In this document: one piece after another, positions 46,613 through 58,076 of the stretch
Layout of the letters: each line of letters begins with the position of its first letter
Position numbering within the stretch: position 1 is the stretch's first letter
From: Canna indica
Taxonomy: Eukaryota; Streptophyta; Magnoliopsida; Zingiberales; Cannaceae
Length of the DNA: 64,000 bases
Direction: 5' to 3'
NCBI GenBank assembly: GCA_034359265.1
Contig: CP136890.1
Span: 82,113,501-82,177,500, forward strand
Translations under genes and position numbers: made by a program
The notes under the pieces: generated by a model
Told to the model about the DNA's origin: nothing
What the model saw: only the letters and a program-made list of their open reading frames with translations
The model's database searches: none

Positions 46613-49600
46613 TTGGAATGTTAGGGGTGTCATGCGCAATGCTGTTATAGATAGAATTTTTTCCTTCATCAAAGAATACAATGTTAGCTTACTTTGCTTA
46701 CAGGAGACTCATGTTTCTATTGATATTGCAAATTCTTTTATTCACAAGCTTGGTAGCACCTGGAAAGGGGTTGCATCCCCATCAAATGGTGCTTCTGGAG
46801 GCAATATTCTGGCTAGGAATACTAATACTGTAACTGCTCATACTCTTACTGTTCAAGTTGATGTTATTCATGCTATCATTGCTTTCAATCATTCTATGCC
46901 TTTCATCATCTCTACTATTTATGCTAATACAAATCCTACATTGAGATATACTTTATGGCAAAGTCTCTCTAATATTAATTTAAATGCTTATCCCTGGCTC
47001 TTGCTAGGGGATTTTAATTGTATCCTGAACCAAGATGATAAGAAAGGTGGCCTTCCCTTTAGGCTTACCTCTCACATTCAGAACTTTAGGAGCTTCATTA
47101 CTCATGCAAATCTTATAGATCTTAACTTTACTGGTCCCAAATTTACTTGGTGTAATAATAAAAAGGGTGAAGCTAGGATTTTGACTATGCTAGATAGAGC
47201 ATTTTCTAACCTTGCTTGGCTTAATTCCTTCGGTAATTCTACTGTCAAGCACTTTGTCAGAACTGCCTCTGACCATAACCCCTTACTTCTAAACTTAAAC
47301 CCTGATATGTCTAGAAAGAACAAGCTATTTAAGTTCTAGAACTTCTGGATTGCCTATCATGATTCTAAGAATGTGGTCCACCAGGCTTGGTGTAAGCCCA
47401 TTGCAAATCCTATTCCCCAATCCAAGCTTTATGTACATCTCTCTGCTACTAGACAAGCTCTTTTCAAGTGGAATAGGGATGCTAGGGAATCTAGAAACTA
47501 ACCTTAGAATCACTCAAGTTCTCATTAATAATTTGGAAACCAAAGAAGCTAATAACAACCTTTCTACCCATGAGCATGAGACTCTTAATTCCCTCATTAA
47601 TAAAGTCACTGCCTTACAAAGGCAGATTAGCCTTAAATGGTGGGCTAAGGCTAAGCTTAAGTGGTACCTTGAGAGAGATAGGAATACTATCTATTTCCAT
47701 CGTATGATTACCTCAAGAAGAAGAATAAATCATATCCCTTCTATTACTACTAAAAATGGTTCCATTTTTTCTGATGATAAAGAGATTTTATCTGAATTCT
47801 ACAATTTTTACTAGAATCTTTGGACAAATTCTTCAAACCCTTTCATCAATCAACTTTGGCCTCTTTTCCCCTTTGTGTCTGATAGTTTCAAGAACTTTCT
47901 AATTGTCCCTTTTTCCAAAACTCAGATTTGGAATACCATTAGTTCTATGGCTAATGGCAAGAGTCCTGATATTGATGGTTTTATTGTAGAGTTTTATAAA
48001 AGCTATTGGAAAATCATTTCTGATGATCTTCTCAACTGCTTTCACCATTTTCACTCTACTAGCTTCATCCCTCTTAAATGGAACAAAATCATCTTAACTT
48101 TCATTCCTAAATGCCAAAATCCTAATAGAGTTAAAGACTTTAGGCTCATTGCTTTGTGTAATATGCCATATAGAATTTTCACTAAACTCCTTGTAAATAG
48201 ACTTAAGGTTTGTCTTCTCAGTTTCATCTCCAAGGAGCAATTTGCCTTCATCAAGGGTCGTAGTATCCATGATAATATTTTGGTTACCTAAGAGATGGCT
48301 CACACAATTTTCAGCTCTAAGCGCAGGAAACCTTACATTATTGTTAAACTTGATTCGGAGAAGACTTATGATTCCTTATCTTGGGATGTTATTCTCTTGG
48401 TTTTGGAATTTTGTCAGTTTCCTCCTCTGTTTATCAGTTGGATCAAAGCTTGCATATCCACTGCATCTTTTGCTTGCTTGGTGAATGACAATATTTCTTA
48501 TTTCTTTCCATCTTCTAGGTATATTCGGCAGGGTGATCCTTTATCACCCTTCCTTTATATCATTGTTGCCCAGACCTTGACTTTATTGATCAATAAAGCT
48601 GTGAATGATAACCCTTTTACCCCTCTTAGGATAAACAACTCTCTTGCTATCAGTCATCTTATGTTTGCCGATGATATTCTCCTTGCTTTTAAAGCTGATG
48701 ATACTAGCATTAGTAGTTTTAAAATCATCTTTGCCTATTATGCTCAGCTTACTTGTCAAAAGGTAAATCTCCAAAAATCTACTATTTTTTCCCTAAGTAT
48801 ACCCTCCCAACCATTAAAACCAGCATTTGCACTAAATTAGGTATTCATGAAGGCTTCTTTCCCTTCAAATACTTGGGTGCTGTTATATCTCCTCTCAAGC
48901 CCCACGAAAATGCTCATGACTTCCTCTTTGACCAGCTTAATTCCAAATTGGATTCTTGGCAAACCAAGTATCTATCCTAAGCTGGTAGGGTAACTCTAAT
49001 CAAATTTGTTATTACCTTTGACCCTATCCATTCTATGTCTGTTTCTTAGTTATCTCAAATAAGTATGACCAAAATAAACTCCCTTATTAGTAATTTTTTA
49101 TGGCAGAACAGTCCTGACAAAAAAGGGATGCACCTAATTTGTTGGAGTAACACTACTCTTCCCAAATAATTAGGTGGTTTGGGTATCAAAAACATTCATC
49201 TCCAAAGTATTTCTCTTCATGCTAAAAGAGTTGAAGCCTACCTTAACAATCATGAATCCTTGTGGATTTATCTGGTCAAATCCAAGTACCCCTTGGTAAA
49301 TTCCCTTCACCTTTTCCCTCCTAACCAATGTTTCTGATCTTGGAGATTGTTCATTGAGGCTTTTGAGCAATTGCATGTTGGCTTTAAAAGAACCATTAAT
49401 TTCGGCATAAATTCTTTTATTCTAAGTGATAACTGGTGTTTGGATATTTTTTTATGTCTAAAGCCTGCTTTGTTTGACAATAACATGGTTACTGAGCATA
49501 CTTCTGTTTCTTGCTTAATTGATAATCAAAGCTGTAACCATAATGTGGGTTTGGCCATGTTTGATAATAAACTGTGGGAGAAGATTACTACACTTGAGTT

Positions 49601-50600
49601 GCCCCGTAATCCCAGTGATGATACTTAGGTATGGACTGACGGCTCTAGGGGTAGAGTTACTACTGCTGCGGCTTATTCATTCCTCCTTAAGCCTTCTACT
49701 GCCATCTCTCCTTCCCCATTTAACTGGAATTCTATTTGGTAGCTTGTTGTTCCTGAAAAAATTAAGTTTTTTCTTTAAAAAATTGCTCATAGTAGATTGT
49801 TCACTATGGATAGACTCTACTATTTGGGTCTGTCCCAGAACAATAGCTGTATTTTTTGTGATTTGTGTTCTGAAATCCTTGAACACATCTTTTGCTCATG
49901 TACTTACACTACTATTGTCCTGCACCTCCTCAAAAACAATTACCTTCCAAACCTACCTACAGATAGTTCTACTTGGATACTTGGTAGTAACCTCTTATTT
50001 TTGGATGATAATTTAATTTGTCATCAAAATAAGCGGTCGATTACCGTATCCTTGTGGTTTATCTGGTTCTCCCGGAATGAAAAGCTGCACCAGGTGAGGC
50101 AGCTCTCCCCCGACAGCTTGATGAGGCGGATTATTGTCTTCTTAAAGGCCTATGACCAGACCCAAGCCCCTGAGGAAAATCAGAGACATAAATCCCTTAT
50201 CTTATGCAGCTGGAATGCCCCTCCCTCACATGTTGTTAAAATAAACTGTGATGCCTCGGTGGATGGTAATGATGTTGGTATTGGGTTTGTTATTAGAAAT
50301 CATTTGAAAAATCCATTATTTACTTCTTGCAAGTTTATCAATAACATGCCTAATGTTCTTTATGCTGAAGCTTTTGCTGTGAAGGAAGCCCTTATTTTTG
50401 CTACGCATGAACATCTTGGGGATGTTATCATTGAATCGAACTCCAAAATTTTGATGGATGGACTTAATTAAAAAATCTGTTCGGACTGGAGAATTCATGT
50501 TACTTTTCATGATATCTTTGACTTAGCGTCAAATTTCAATTCTATTGAATTCAATTTTATGTATCGGGAGTGTAATAAAGTAGTCCATTGGGCTGAAAAC
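46599..50600 (+). pseudogene. LINE-B2 ORF2: endonuclease, RT, zf-RVT, RNase H
   Basis: Begins MKIINWNVRG. Endonuclease (to 47339): LLCLQETHVS, LLLGDFNCIL, GPKFTWCNN, and the final SDHNPLLL catalytic motif. RT: NGKSPDIDGFIVEFYK, FIPKCQNPNRVKDFRLIAL, KEQFAFIKGRSIHDNIL, RQGDPLSPFLY, and an intact FADD box at 48664-48675. The zf-RVT part (CIFCDLCSEILEHIFCSC) lies near 49850. RNase H follows with KINCDASVDGNDVGIGFV, EAFAVKEALIFA and IIESNSKILMDGL (50230-50470). It copies LINE RNA at nicked DNA. Stops at about 47338, 47815, 48290, 48838 and 49627, with frame changes, make it a pseudogene, less decayed than LINE-B1 because the RT aspartates remain. Confidence 0.85.
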
Positions 50601-50757
50601 TAAGCTCGTGTGGATCGTTCCTCTCAGACATGATTTGCAGTTCGACCACCTGAATTGGAACAAGCTTTTGTATGAGATCATTTTGATCCTAGTTATTCTA
50701 TATTAATATAGTTATTTATGTTTATCGCAAAAAAAAAAAAAGTTAACTTATGTAAAG

Positions 50758-53700
50758 GCCTATCATGAAAGTTTTGTCGGTAAAGGCCTATTATGTCAAA
50801 ATTAATGAGACATAGTAATGGAGTTTAAATTAAGTTTCTTACTTCCAACTTTCCCTAATAATGCAATATATTACAAATCATATATAGTTATGATTAAAGA
50901 GATATTGGAACCAATATCCATATTATAATAAAAACAATTGGGAGACATGCATGGACGATGGAGCAGAAGAATTTGAATGCCCACACTGTACAGAAGAAAA
51001 GTGAATTCTACCTCTGAGGTCTGAGCTATGTTGGAATTCAAGGGTGAAATTGAACGACCACATGTTTGATATTCTTATATATAAAAAAAGAGGGTCGGGA
51101 GTGCTTTCTTCTGTATCATGATTAGTCACTTCCATGTTTGCCTTGACATTTCATCTCACCTTCTTTTTTTCTTCCCATCACCAGATGTGTCCTCCTTTTT
51201 CTTTCCCCATCCCTACCTTTCTGTGCATCTGTGATCTAGCTGCAGAAAGAACAATGTATACATGTATATATAATTTTGGAATAAATAAATTTCCATGTAT
51301 ATAGCTACAGATTTTATATGAAAATATGACTTTAATTACAAACCTTAATATGATGGCAATAGTGGCCATGCAAAGTCTTTTGCACTTGATGGTTCATATT
51401 ACGTAGATTAATGCGTATAATTTATAATCTAAGAGCCGTTCAATATCGTGTATAAGCATATTGTATAGTGGTCATGCACGATTAATTTATAATTTTAAAA
51501 TAAAAAAGTTTAAAATTAAATATTATATTTTAATATGTGTAAAAAAATATGAGTAATACAAATTTAATTTGAAATTATATAAATTTAAATTTAAATTTAA
51601 ATTTTATAATTTTAGAAAATAATTATTTTATAATTTTAGAAAATAATTATTTTATAATTTTAGAAAATAATTATTTTATCATTATTTTATAATTCAAATT
51701 GTCAATTAAATATTATCTATAACTTAATATTATTAATAATTTAAAATTAAATAATTGTATACCTAAATTTTTCAAAAATAAATTACTATATTATTAGCAT
51801 ATTATAAAAGAATTATATTATTAAGAATACAAATATTTACTAAAGATTAAAAATTAGTTTAAATTAAATTACATATTTAAATAGTTATTCATATCAATAT
51901 ACTTAAAGAGTAATAATAAATATCATATGTGTGAAAATATATAAATATACCATAAAATAATAAATATTTTTATGAATAAAAAATTAAACTAGTAATTAAT
52001 TTTTAAAATAAATAAATTAAAAGTATTTCAAAATAAATAAGACTACATAGATTTTAACAAAAAATATAGAAAAAATAAAATACAAAAATATTAATACTTT
52101 TAAGGCCAACCATCAAATATAATACAGATATAAAGTAAAGCATAACAATTAAAACTATATAAGTATAGTTAATTAATTAAAAAATAAGAAATTTAAAATT
52201 ATTTAAGTTTTAAAAAAAAACAAAGATAGAAAGTCACAATAGATGATAATAGTAAGGATTGAATCCTAGACATACAGGAAACATACAAAATATTATCACT
52301 AACTATACTACTCACAATTGAAAATTATTTAAGTTTTTTTTAAAATAAAGAAAAAATGATATTTCATAAATACAAAACTAATATAGAAAATAATTATATA
52401 CATTAAAAAATAATTTCAACAACTATTTAGTAAATATTTAATTACTACAATTCAGAAAAAGAATAACTTTAAAGAATAAACATAGAAAAAAATAGAGTAA
52501 AATTTACAACAATAAAAAGATAAAATATTACATAAAATGTAAATTAAGATTCAATATTAATTTTTTAAAAGGGAAATTTTTTGACTTCAATACATAAATA
52601 ATGCTTCTCTATACTTATACCACATTTATTTTAAGATATACTTATTTTATAAATAGTATTTTTTTACTAAAAATCCTTAATAGTAATGATATTGTAGTAG
52701 TAATATTTTGCATAAAAAAAAAATAGAATCAATTATAATAAATTTGTATAGATTACAATGATAAAAAAAACAAATTGCAAAATAGGAACATCTTTATGAT
52801 AAAAATCAAATATAATATGAATATAAGACAACAAATTGAAAGAATTAGAAAATAAGATATTTAAATTATTTTATAGAGATTTCAATGATAAAAAATAAAT
52901 AAATTGCAAAAAAAAAAAAAAAAATTATGTATAAAAATTAAATATAATATAGATATAAGATAACAAATTTAAAAAAAAATATTTAAATTATTTTAAATTA
53001 TTTTAAACTACATAAATTTCTTTGTTTTGAAATACTATTAATTGTAAACCCTAGAAAAGACTTGTTTAAAAAAAATTGGACGGACTTAAAAACATGATGA
53101 TTATATTAGAAATTTAAGAGGGGTGAAAAAAAAAAAAGAGCAAAGATATGAGTGTAATATCAAATATGAGAAATTTTGGATGAAAAAAATTAAAGATTAG
53201 AAATTTAAGAGGAGGTAAAAATAATAAATACAATTAAAAATGTAAGAGTATAAGTGAAAGATAAAAATAAGGGTACAAGGGGAAGGGAACTAACTTTGCA
53301 TGAAAAATGATCCAGATTTGAGAAATTGAAAAGAAATTAATCATTAATGGAGCATGGGGAGCAACTCAAGGTGGGTAAGATTTAAAAAAACGAAACGATA
53401 GTGAAATTTTTTTTCTACAATTATAAAATATTTAAAAATAAATAATAAAATAAGAAGATACTAGGTTTTTAGCTCCAACAAATTTTCACATTCAATGGGT
53501 AACCGAAAAAAAAAATAGAACAACTAATAATTAATAAACAAAAAATAAGATATAAAAATGAATGATTCAAAAATAATAATAATAAACGAACGAAAATTGG
53601 CACGTGGTAGTTGAATTTTGCTTATATATATAAAGAAACACCGACGCATCGAAATACTCTGCGTGCAAGGGTGTGGCTCTACCTACTATTCCTCATCCTT

Positions 53701-54200
53701 GAGTATGACACAACCATTAATTTCCAAGTGCTGCATAGTGTGAGTGATCAATGAATACCTGATATCCTTAGGCTTTGTTTGGATGAGGTGCACTATGGTT
53801 TAGTAATGTATGGTATGATATGATATTGTATGGTATGATATTGTAATTATTATTATCATGTTTGGAAAGATAGTATGATATAGTATGATTAAATAATATA
53901 TTTTTATTTGGCTTGATGGTATGGTATGATTTCTCAAATAATAAATTGACTAGAATGCCCTTAATATTCAATGCAAAAAGAGAAATTAAATTAAAGTGCA
54001 TAAGTATATCCTACATAAGAGTTAATTATACAAGAATTCATGTTTACTTCGTTCAGGACTTCTATAAACTAGCTCCTATGGTTGATCATATTTTTTTGTC
54101 TTTCCCTTAAAAGAAAAGCAAGATAGATGTAATTGTGAGTCAACAACACATCTTCATAGTATACTGTATATAATTACCTTCGAGAAAACACAAATTGGAG
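50758..54200. other. AT-rich intergenic, no gene seen
   Basis: A 70-codon minus-strand frame at 50923-51135 has no domain. The stretch 51400-53600 is extremely AT-rich with many A runs. Near 53770 a segment starting GGCTTTGTTTGGATGAGGTG followed by TATGGTATGATA repeats looks like a small DNA-transposon relic without a confirmed partner end. Confidence 0.45.
51602..51678. repeat. 24-bp tandem repeat, about three copies
   Basis: The unit TTTTATAATTTTAGAAAATAATTA is repeated head to tail without change. Confidence 0.9.
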
Positions 54201-54218
54201 TTAACCAAAAGCCAACAA

Positions 54219-55084
54219 TGTTGATGAAATGGTCACACTAGATGAGAGGTGAATAGTGTGTCAATTAAATTTATTTGCTTAAATTCGATTTTAAACTTTT
54301 CTTAAACTACTTAGGCAATTTACAATTCAACGACTAAATGAGAAAGCAAGTAACGAAGATAAACAATGCGATACACAAAGAGAACAATGCTAATACAAGG
54401 GTGAATAGTGTGTCAAATAAATCTATTTGCCTAAATTTGATTTTAAACTTTTCTTAAACTACCTAGGCAATTTACAATTCAACAACTAAATGTGGAAGCG
54501 AGTAATGAAGATAAACAATGCGATACACAAAGAGAACAATGCTAACACAAGGGTGAATAGTGTGTTAATTAAATCTATTTGCCTAAAATTCAATTTTAAA
54601 CTTTTCTTAAACTACTTAGGCAATTTACAATTCAACGACTAAATGCGGAAGCGAGTAATGAAGATAAATAATGCGATACACAAAGAGAACAATGCTAACA
54701 TAATTATTTATAGTGGTTCGGTCCCAATACCTACTCCACTACCTAAGCACCCCCCGCTTAGGATTTTCAAACTAAGCTTTACTAGATTAATCTTGTTTCC
54801 CTTACAACGAGGACTTTGACCCGAAGAATCTCGCTCTAAACCTAAGACACTTCCACACTCGAAAGTCTCCGTCTTCTTACCGAGAGCACTCTTCCACCTC
54901 AACCCTAAGGGACAACTCAACTAATCATAGTAAACTATGTTTACATCGGTGGAGTTAAGCCTCAAACACAAAGGCAACCACCCAATTTCAAGACCTAACA
55001 ACCTAGGTTTTTACAAGCTCAAATACACTGAAATAAATCACAAAAATACACAAATAATAGAGGAAATAAATAATACAATAAATA
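54219..55084 (-). repeat. LTR fragment of the gag-only family (minus strand)
   Basis: Read on the minus strand it contains the R-U5 part of the LTR, ending CCATTTCATCAACA. It includes the conserved block with GGTCTTGAAATTGGGTGGTT and AAGAGTGCTCTCGGTAAGAA. Its end region is triplicated (annotated separately). U3 is missing. It faces a plus-oriented LTR at 55085-56735, forming a large inverted repeat. Confidence 0.78.
54248..54703. repeat. 152-bp tandem repeat, three copies, in LTR U5
   Basis: Starts at 54248, 54400 and 54552 with GGTGAATAGTGTGT and continues through AACAATGCTAA. The other LTRs in the window carry this segment once, so the array arose in this copy. Confidence 0.92.
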
Positions 55085-56735
55085 CATGTTCCATGGAAAT
55101 CGGAGACCTGATAACAAACATGGAACCAACATGGAAATCGAAGACTTGGAACCGACTTGATAACAAACATGGAACTAATGTTTCATTGAGAAATCTTTCA
55201 GGTTCTAAGTCGGTTAGCGCACGACGTCCCCGATTGGAAAAATCGGAGAAATCGACAAGGACGCTCATCGACGCTCGGGATTCTTTGGGAAGTTGAAGTT
55301 TAGTTCTAGGGTGTCTAACATGTGTTGTAAATCCTCATGATGATACATGAGAACCCAAAAACCAAACCTGAATCCCAAAACATGAAAAAATAGGCAAATT
55401 AGAAAATGACCATAGAATTCACTAAGTCTAGGGAGTTCCTTGGAGGGCTATATGACCTATATATTTTCTTGACAAAAAAATACCGATAATTATTCATTGG
55501 GTAAAAACTTGATAACGAGATATTTTAAATGAATTTTTGAAAGCATTTAGCATACTCATATTTGACCTGGGAGATTAGAAAATTTATGTTTTCCAAAAAT
55601 TTGTACTATACCCCAAAAACTAGCTTTTGATTATTAAGGATTTTGATTTTTTAGATATTTTTATTGAATCCAAATGAGGGTAATCCTTATATAACATTTA
55701 TGTTTTAAATGTTATATAAGTAGACTTAGTGAAGATGGAACCCAGAATCGAGCCAAACTAAGCAGTCTGCCTAGTTTCGATCGATCAGTCAGTCGACCAA
55801 ATATTGCCAAAAATTGGCAGTAGGCAAGTCGGTCGATCGAAGTGTGCCAGAAAATGGCAGTATGCCTTCAATAGCTCGGTCGGAAGATCGACGATCGGCC
55901 GGACCTGCAATCGAACAGCGAAAATAGCTAGTTTCCTAGACGTTGAGTTGGGTGTTTCATGCCAACTCTTCATGGCTTATAAATACCAAGTCATGTGAGT
56001 CTTTCCTCCATGATCTATGATTCCATTGAGCAATTCTTGATCATTCTCAAAGCATTTCTTGAGCCATCCATTTGATAACCCTAGTTTCCATGAAATATCA
56101 TTGATCTTGCCTTCAAGCTTTGAACAATTCATCATTGAGGCATCAAGAGGAACTAGGACTCATGTTTGGAGCTAAGTATTTATTGTATTATTTATTTGCT
56201 CCATTATTTGTGTATTTTTGTGATTTATTTCAGTGTATTTGAGCTTGTAAAGACCTAGGTTGTTAGGTCTTGAAATTGGATAGTTGCCTTTGTGTTTGAG
56301 GCTTAACTCCACAAGTGTAAACATAGTTTATTAGGATTAGTTGAGTTGTCCTTTAGGGTTGAGGTGGAAGAGTGCTCTCGGTAAGAAGGCGGAGACTTTC
56401 AGGTGTGGAAGTGCCTTAGGTTGAGAGCGAGACTCTTCGGGTCAAAGTCATCGTTGTAAGGGAAACAAGATTAATCTAGTAAAGCTTAGTTTGAAAATCC
56501 TAAGCGGGGTGCTTAGGTAGTGGAGTAAGCATTGGGGCCGAACCACTATAAATAATTATGTTAGCATTGTTCTATTTGTGTATCGCATTGTTTATTTTCA
56601 TTAGTCACTTCCGTATTTAGTTGTTGAATTGTAAATTACCTAAGTAATTTAAGAAAAGTTTAAAATCGAATTTAGGCAAACATTGATTTAATTGACATAC
56701 TATTCAGCCCCTTTAATGTAGCCATTTCATCAACA
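55085..56735 (+). repeat. LTR of the gag-only family (plus strand, left end uncertain)
   Basis: The U3 part shares GATAACAAACATGGAACTAA and TTGGAAAAATCGGAGAAATC with the LTR at 58077. It carries GTCGAC/GATCGA palindromes (55780-55900) and a TATAAATA box (55978-55985), then R-U5 ending CATTTCATCAACA. About 440 bp (55300-55735) has no match in the sister LTR and may be an insertion. A primer site follows directly. Confidence 0.75.
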
Positions 56736-56737
56736 TT

Positions 56738-56750
56738 TGGTATCAGAGTC
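56738..56750 (+). other. Primer binding site
   Basis: TGGTATCAGAGTC, initiator-Met type with one change, directly downstream of the LTR. Confidence 0.8.
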
Positions 56751-56789
56751 AGGTTACTTCAAAAGTTACTTCAAAAGTTTGCCTCATGG

Positions 56790-57290
56790 ATGCTAATGAT
56801 GAGGTACACTCTTCTTCTTCTAGTCATGATAACAAAAAATGGTAGTATTAATTCATCTAGTTCTCATGATTTACTTTATGATGAATTAATGGATGAATAT
56901 AAAAGCATGTATGCCTTGCTTGTTAGAAAAGATAAAGAAAACAAAAAATTAAAGAAAGAAAACTTAAGTCTTAGCTCTTAATTACATGATGTAAAATTAG
57001 AAAATGAGAAGCTAAAAATTAGTGTCTCCAATCCATGTCATGATACCTTAATTATTGACACTAAGGATTTGAAAACAAAAAATGACATCTTAAATAATAA
57101 AATTAGCATGTTGAAAACTCAATTGCATGTTATTCATAAATCCATGAACGACTTAAAAAATGAGGTTATTTTTCTAAGTAAGAAAGTTAATAATCTATCT
57201 AGTAATTCATCCTCTAAGAATTCTAGAAATATAAATGTTTCTTTCAAGAATGCTTATGCATATCATGTTTCTCATGTTAAACGTTCTAAT
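56790..57290 (+). pseudogene. gag middle fragment (coiled-coil part)
   Basis: Reads SSSHDLLYDELMDEYKSMYA, LVRKDKENKKLKKENLSLSS, a stop, KLENEKLKISVSNPCHDTL and LHVIHKSMNDLKNEVIFLSK, nearly identical to 59900-60200. The gag N-terminus is absent although the primer site lies only 50 bp upstream, so an internal deletion is evident. The segment stops mid-gag at VKRSNIY, fused to LTR R sequence. Confidence 0.8.
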
Positions 57291-57853
57291 ATATATTTGC
57301 TCCATTATTTGTGTATTTTTGTGATTTATTTCAATGTATTTGAGCTTGTAAAGACCTAGGTTGTTAGGTCTTAAAATTGGATGGTTGCCTTTGTGTTTGA
57401 GGCTTAATTCCACTGGTGTAAATATAGTTTACTAGGATTAGTTGAGTTGTCCCTTAGGGTTCAGGTGGAAGAGTGCTCTCGGTAAGAAGGCGGAGACTTT
57501 CGGGTGTGGAAGTGCCTTAGGTTGAGAACGAGACTCTTCGCGTCAAAGTCCTCGTTGTAAGGGAAACAAGATTAATCTAGTAAAGCTTAGTTTGGAAATC
57601 CTAAGCGGGGTGTTTAGGTAGTGGAGTAGGCATTGGGGCCGAACCACTATAAATAATTATGTTAGCATTCTTCTCTTTGTGTATCACATTGTTTATCTTC
57701 ATTACTCGCTTCCGCATTTAGTCATTGAATTATAAATTGCCTAAGTAGTTTAAGAAAAGTTTAAAATCGAATTTAGGCATATATTAATTTAATTGACATA
57801 CTATTCATCCCCCATCTAGTGTAGCCATTTCATCAATATTTGGTATCAGAGCC
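57291..57853 (+). repeat. LTR R-U5 fragment plus primer site
   Basis: Starts abruptly at ATTTGCTCCATTATTTGTGT, matching the LTR at about 56198 onward, and ends CATCAATA at 57838. TGGTATCAGAGCC follows at 57841-57853, a perfect initiator-Met primer site. U3 is missing because the fragment is joined directly to gag. Confidence 0.82.
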
Positions 57854-57907
57854 AAGTTGTAGATTGAGATTTCACCATCTCCTCTACATCGTCTCTCGAT
57901 CTGAAAA

Positions 57908-58076
57908 ATGGCACTAGAGAGTTTAGCCTCTTCACGTCCTAGGTTCAATGAGTCTAACTTTGGTCTTTGGAAGAGTAGAATGTATACTTTCCTAAAGACT
58001 CAAGATTTAGGTGTATTTGACATGATAAAGATAAAATATATTGAACCTAAGGAAAATATGGATGCATGGACCCAAG
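57908..58076 (+). pseudogene. gag N-terminal fragment
   Basis: MALESLASSRPRFNESNFGL, then WKSRMYTFLKTQDLGVFDMI, then KYIEPKENMDAWTQ: the same N-terminal gag signature as copy A, with better sequence. It is cut after DAWTQ by an LTR start. Confidence 0.85.

Larger units (their letters stand above)
44667..50741 (+). mobile_element. LINE-B2, complete L1-like LINE with RNase H
   Basis: Flanked by an imperfect 16-bp direct repeat, GTGAACTTATGTAGAG at 44651-44666 and GTTAACTTATGTAAAG at 50742-50757 (two mismatches), and ending in a 13-nt A tail (50729-50741). Gene order and 3' UTR match LINE-B1. Length is about 6.07 kb. Frames are damaged by stops and homopolymer-associated shifts, yet large blocks stay readable. 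Confidence 0.87.

Noticed and set aside
50923..51135. 70-codon minus-strand frame
   Set aside because: No domain, and surrounded by non-coding AT-rich DNA.
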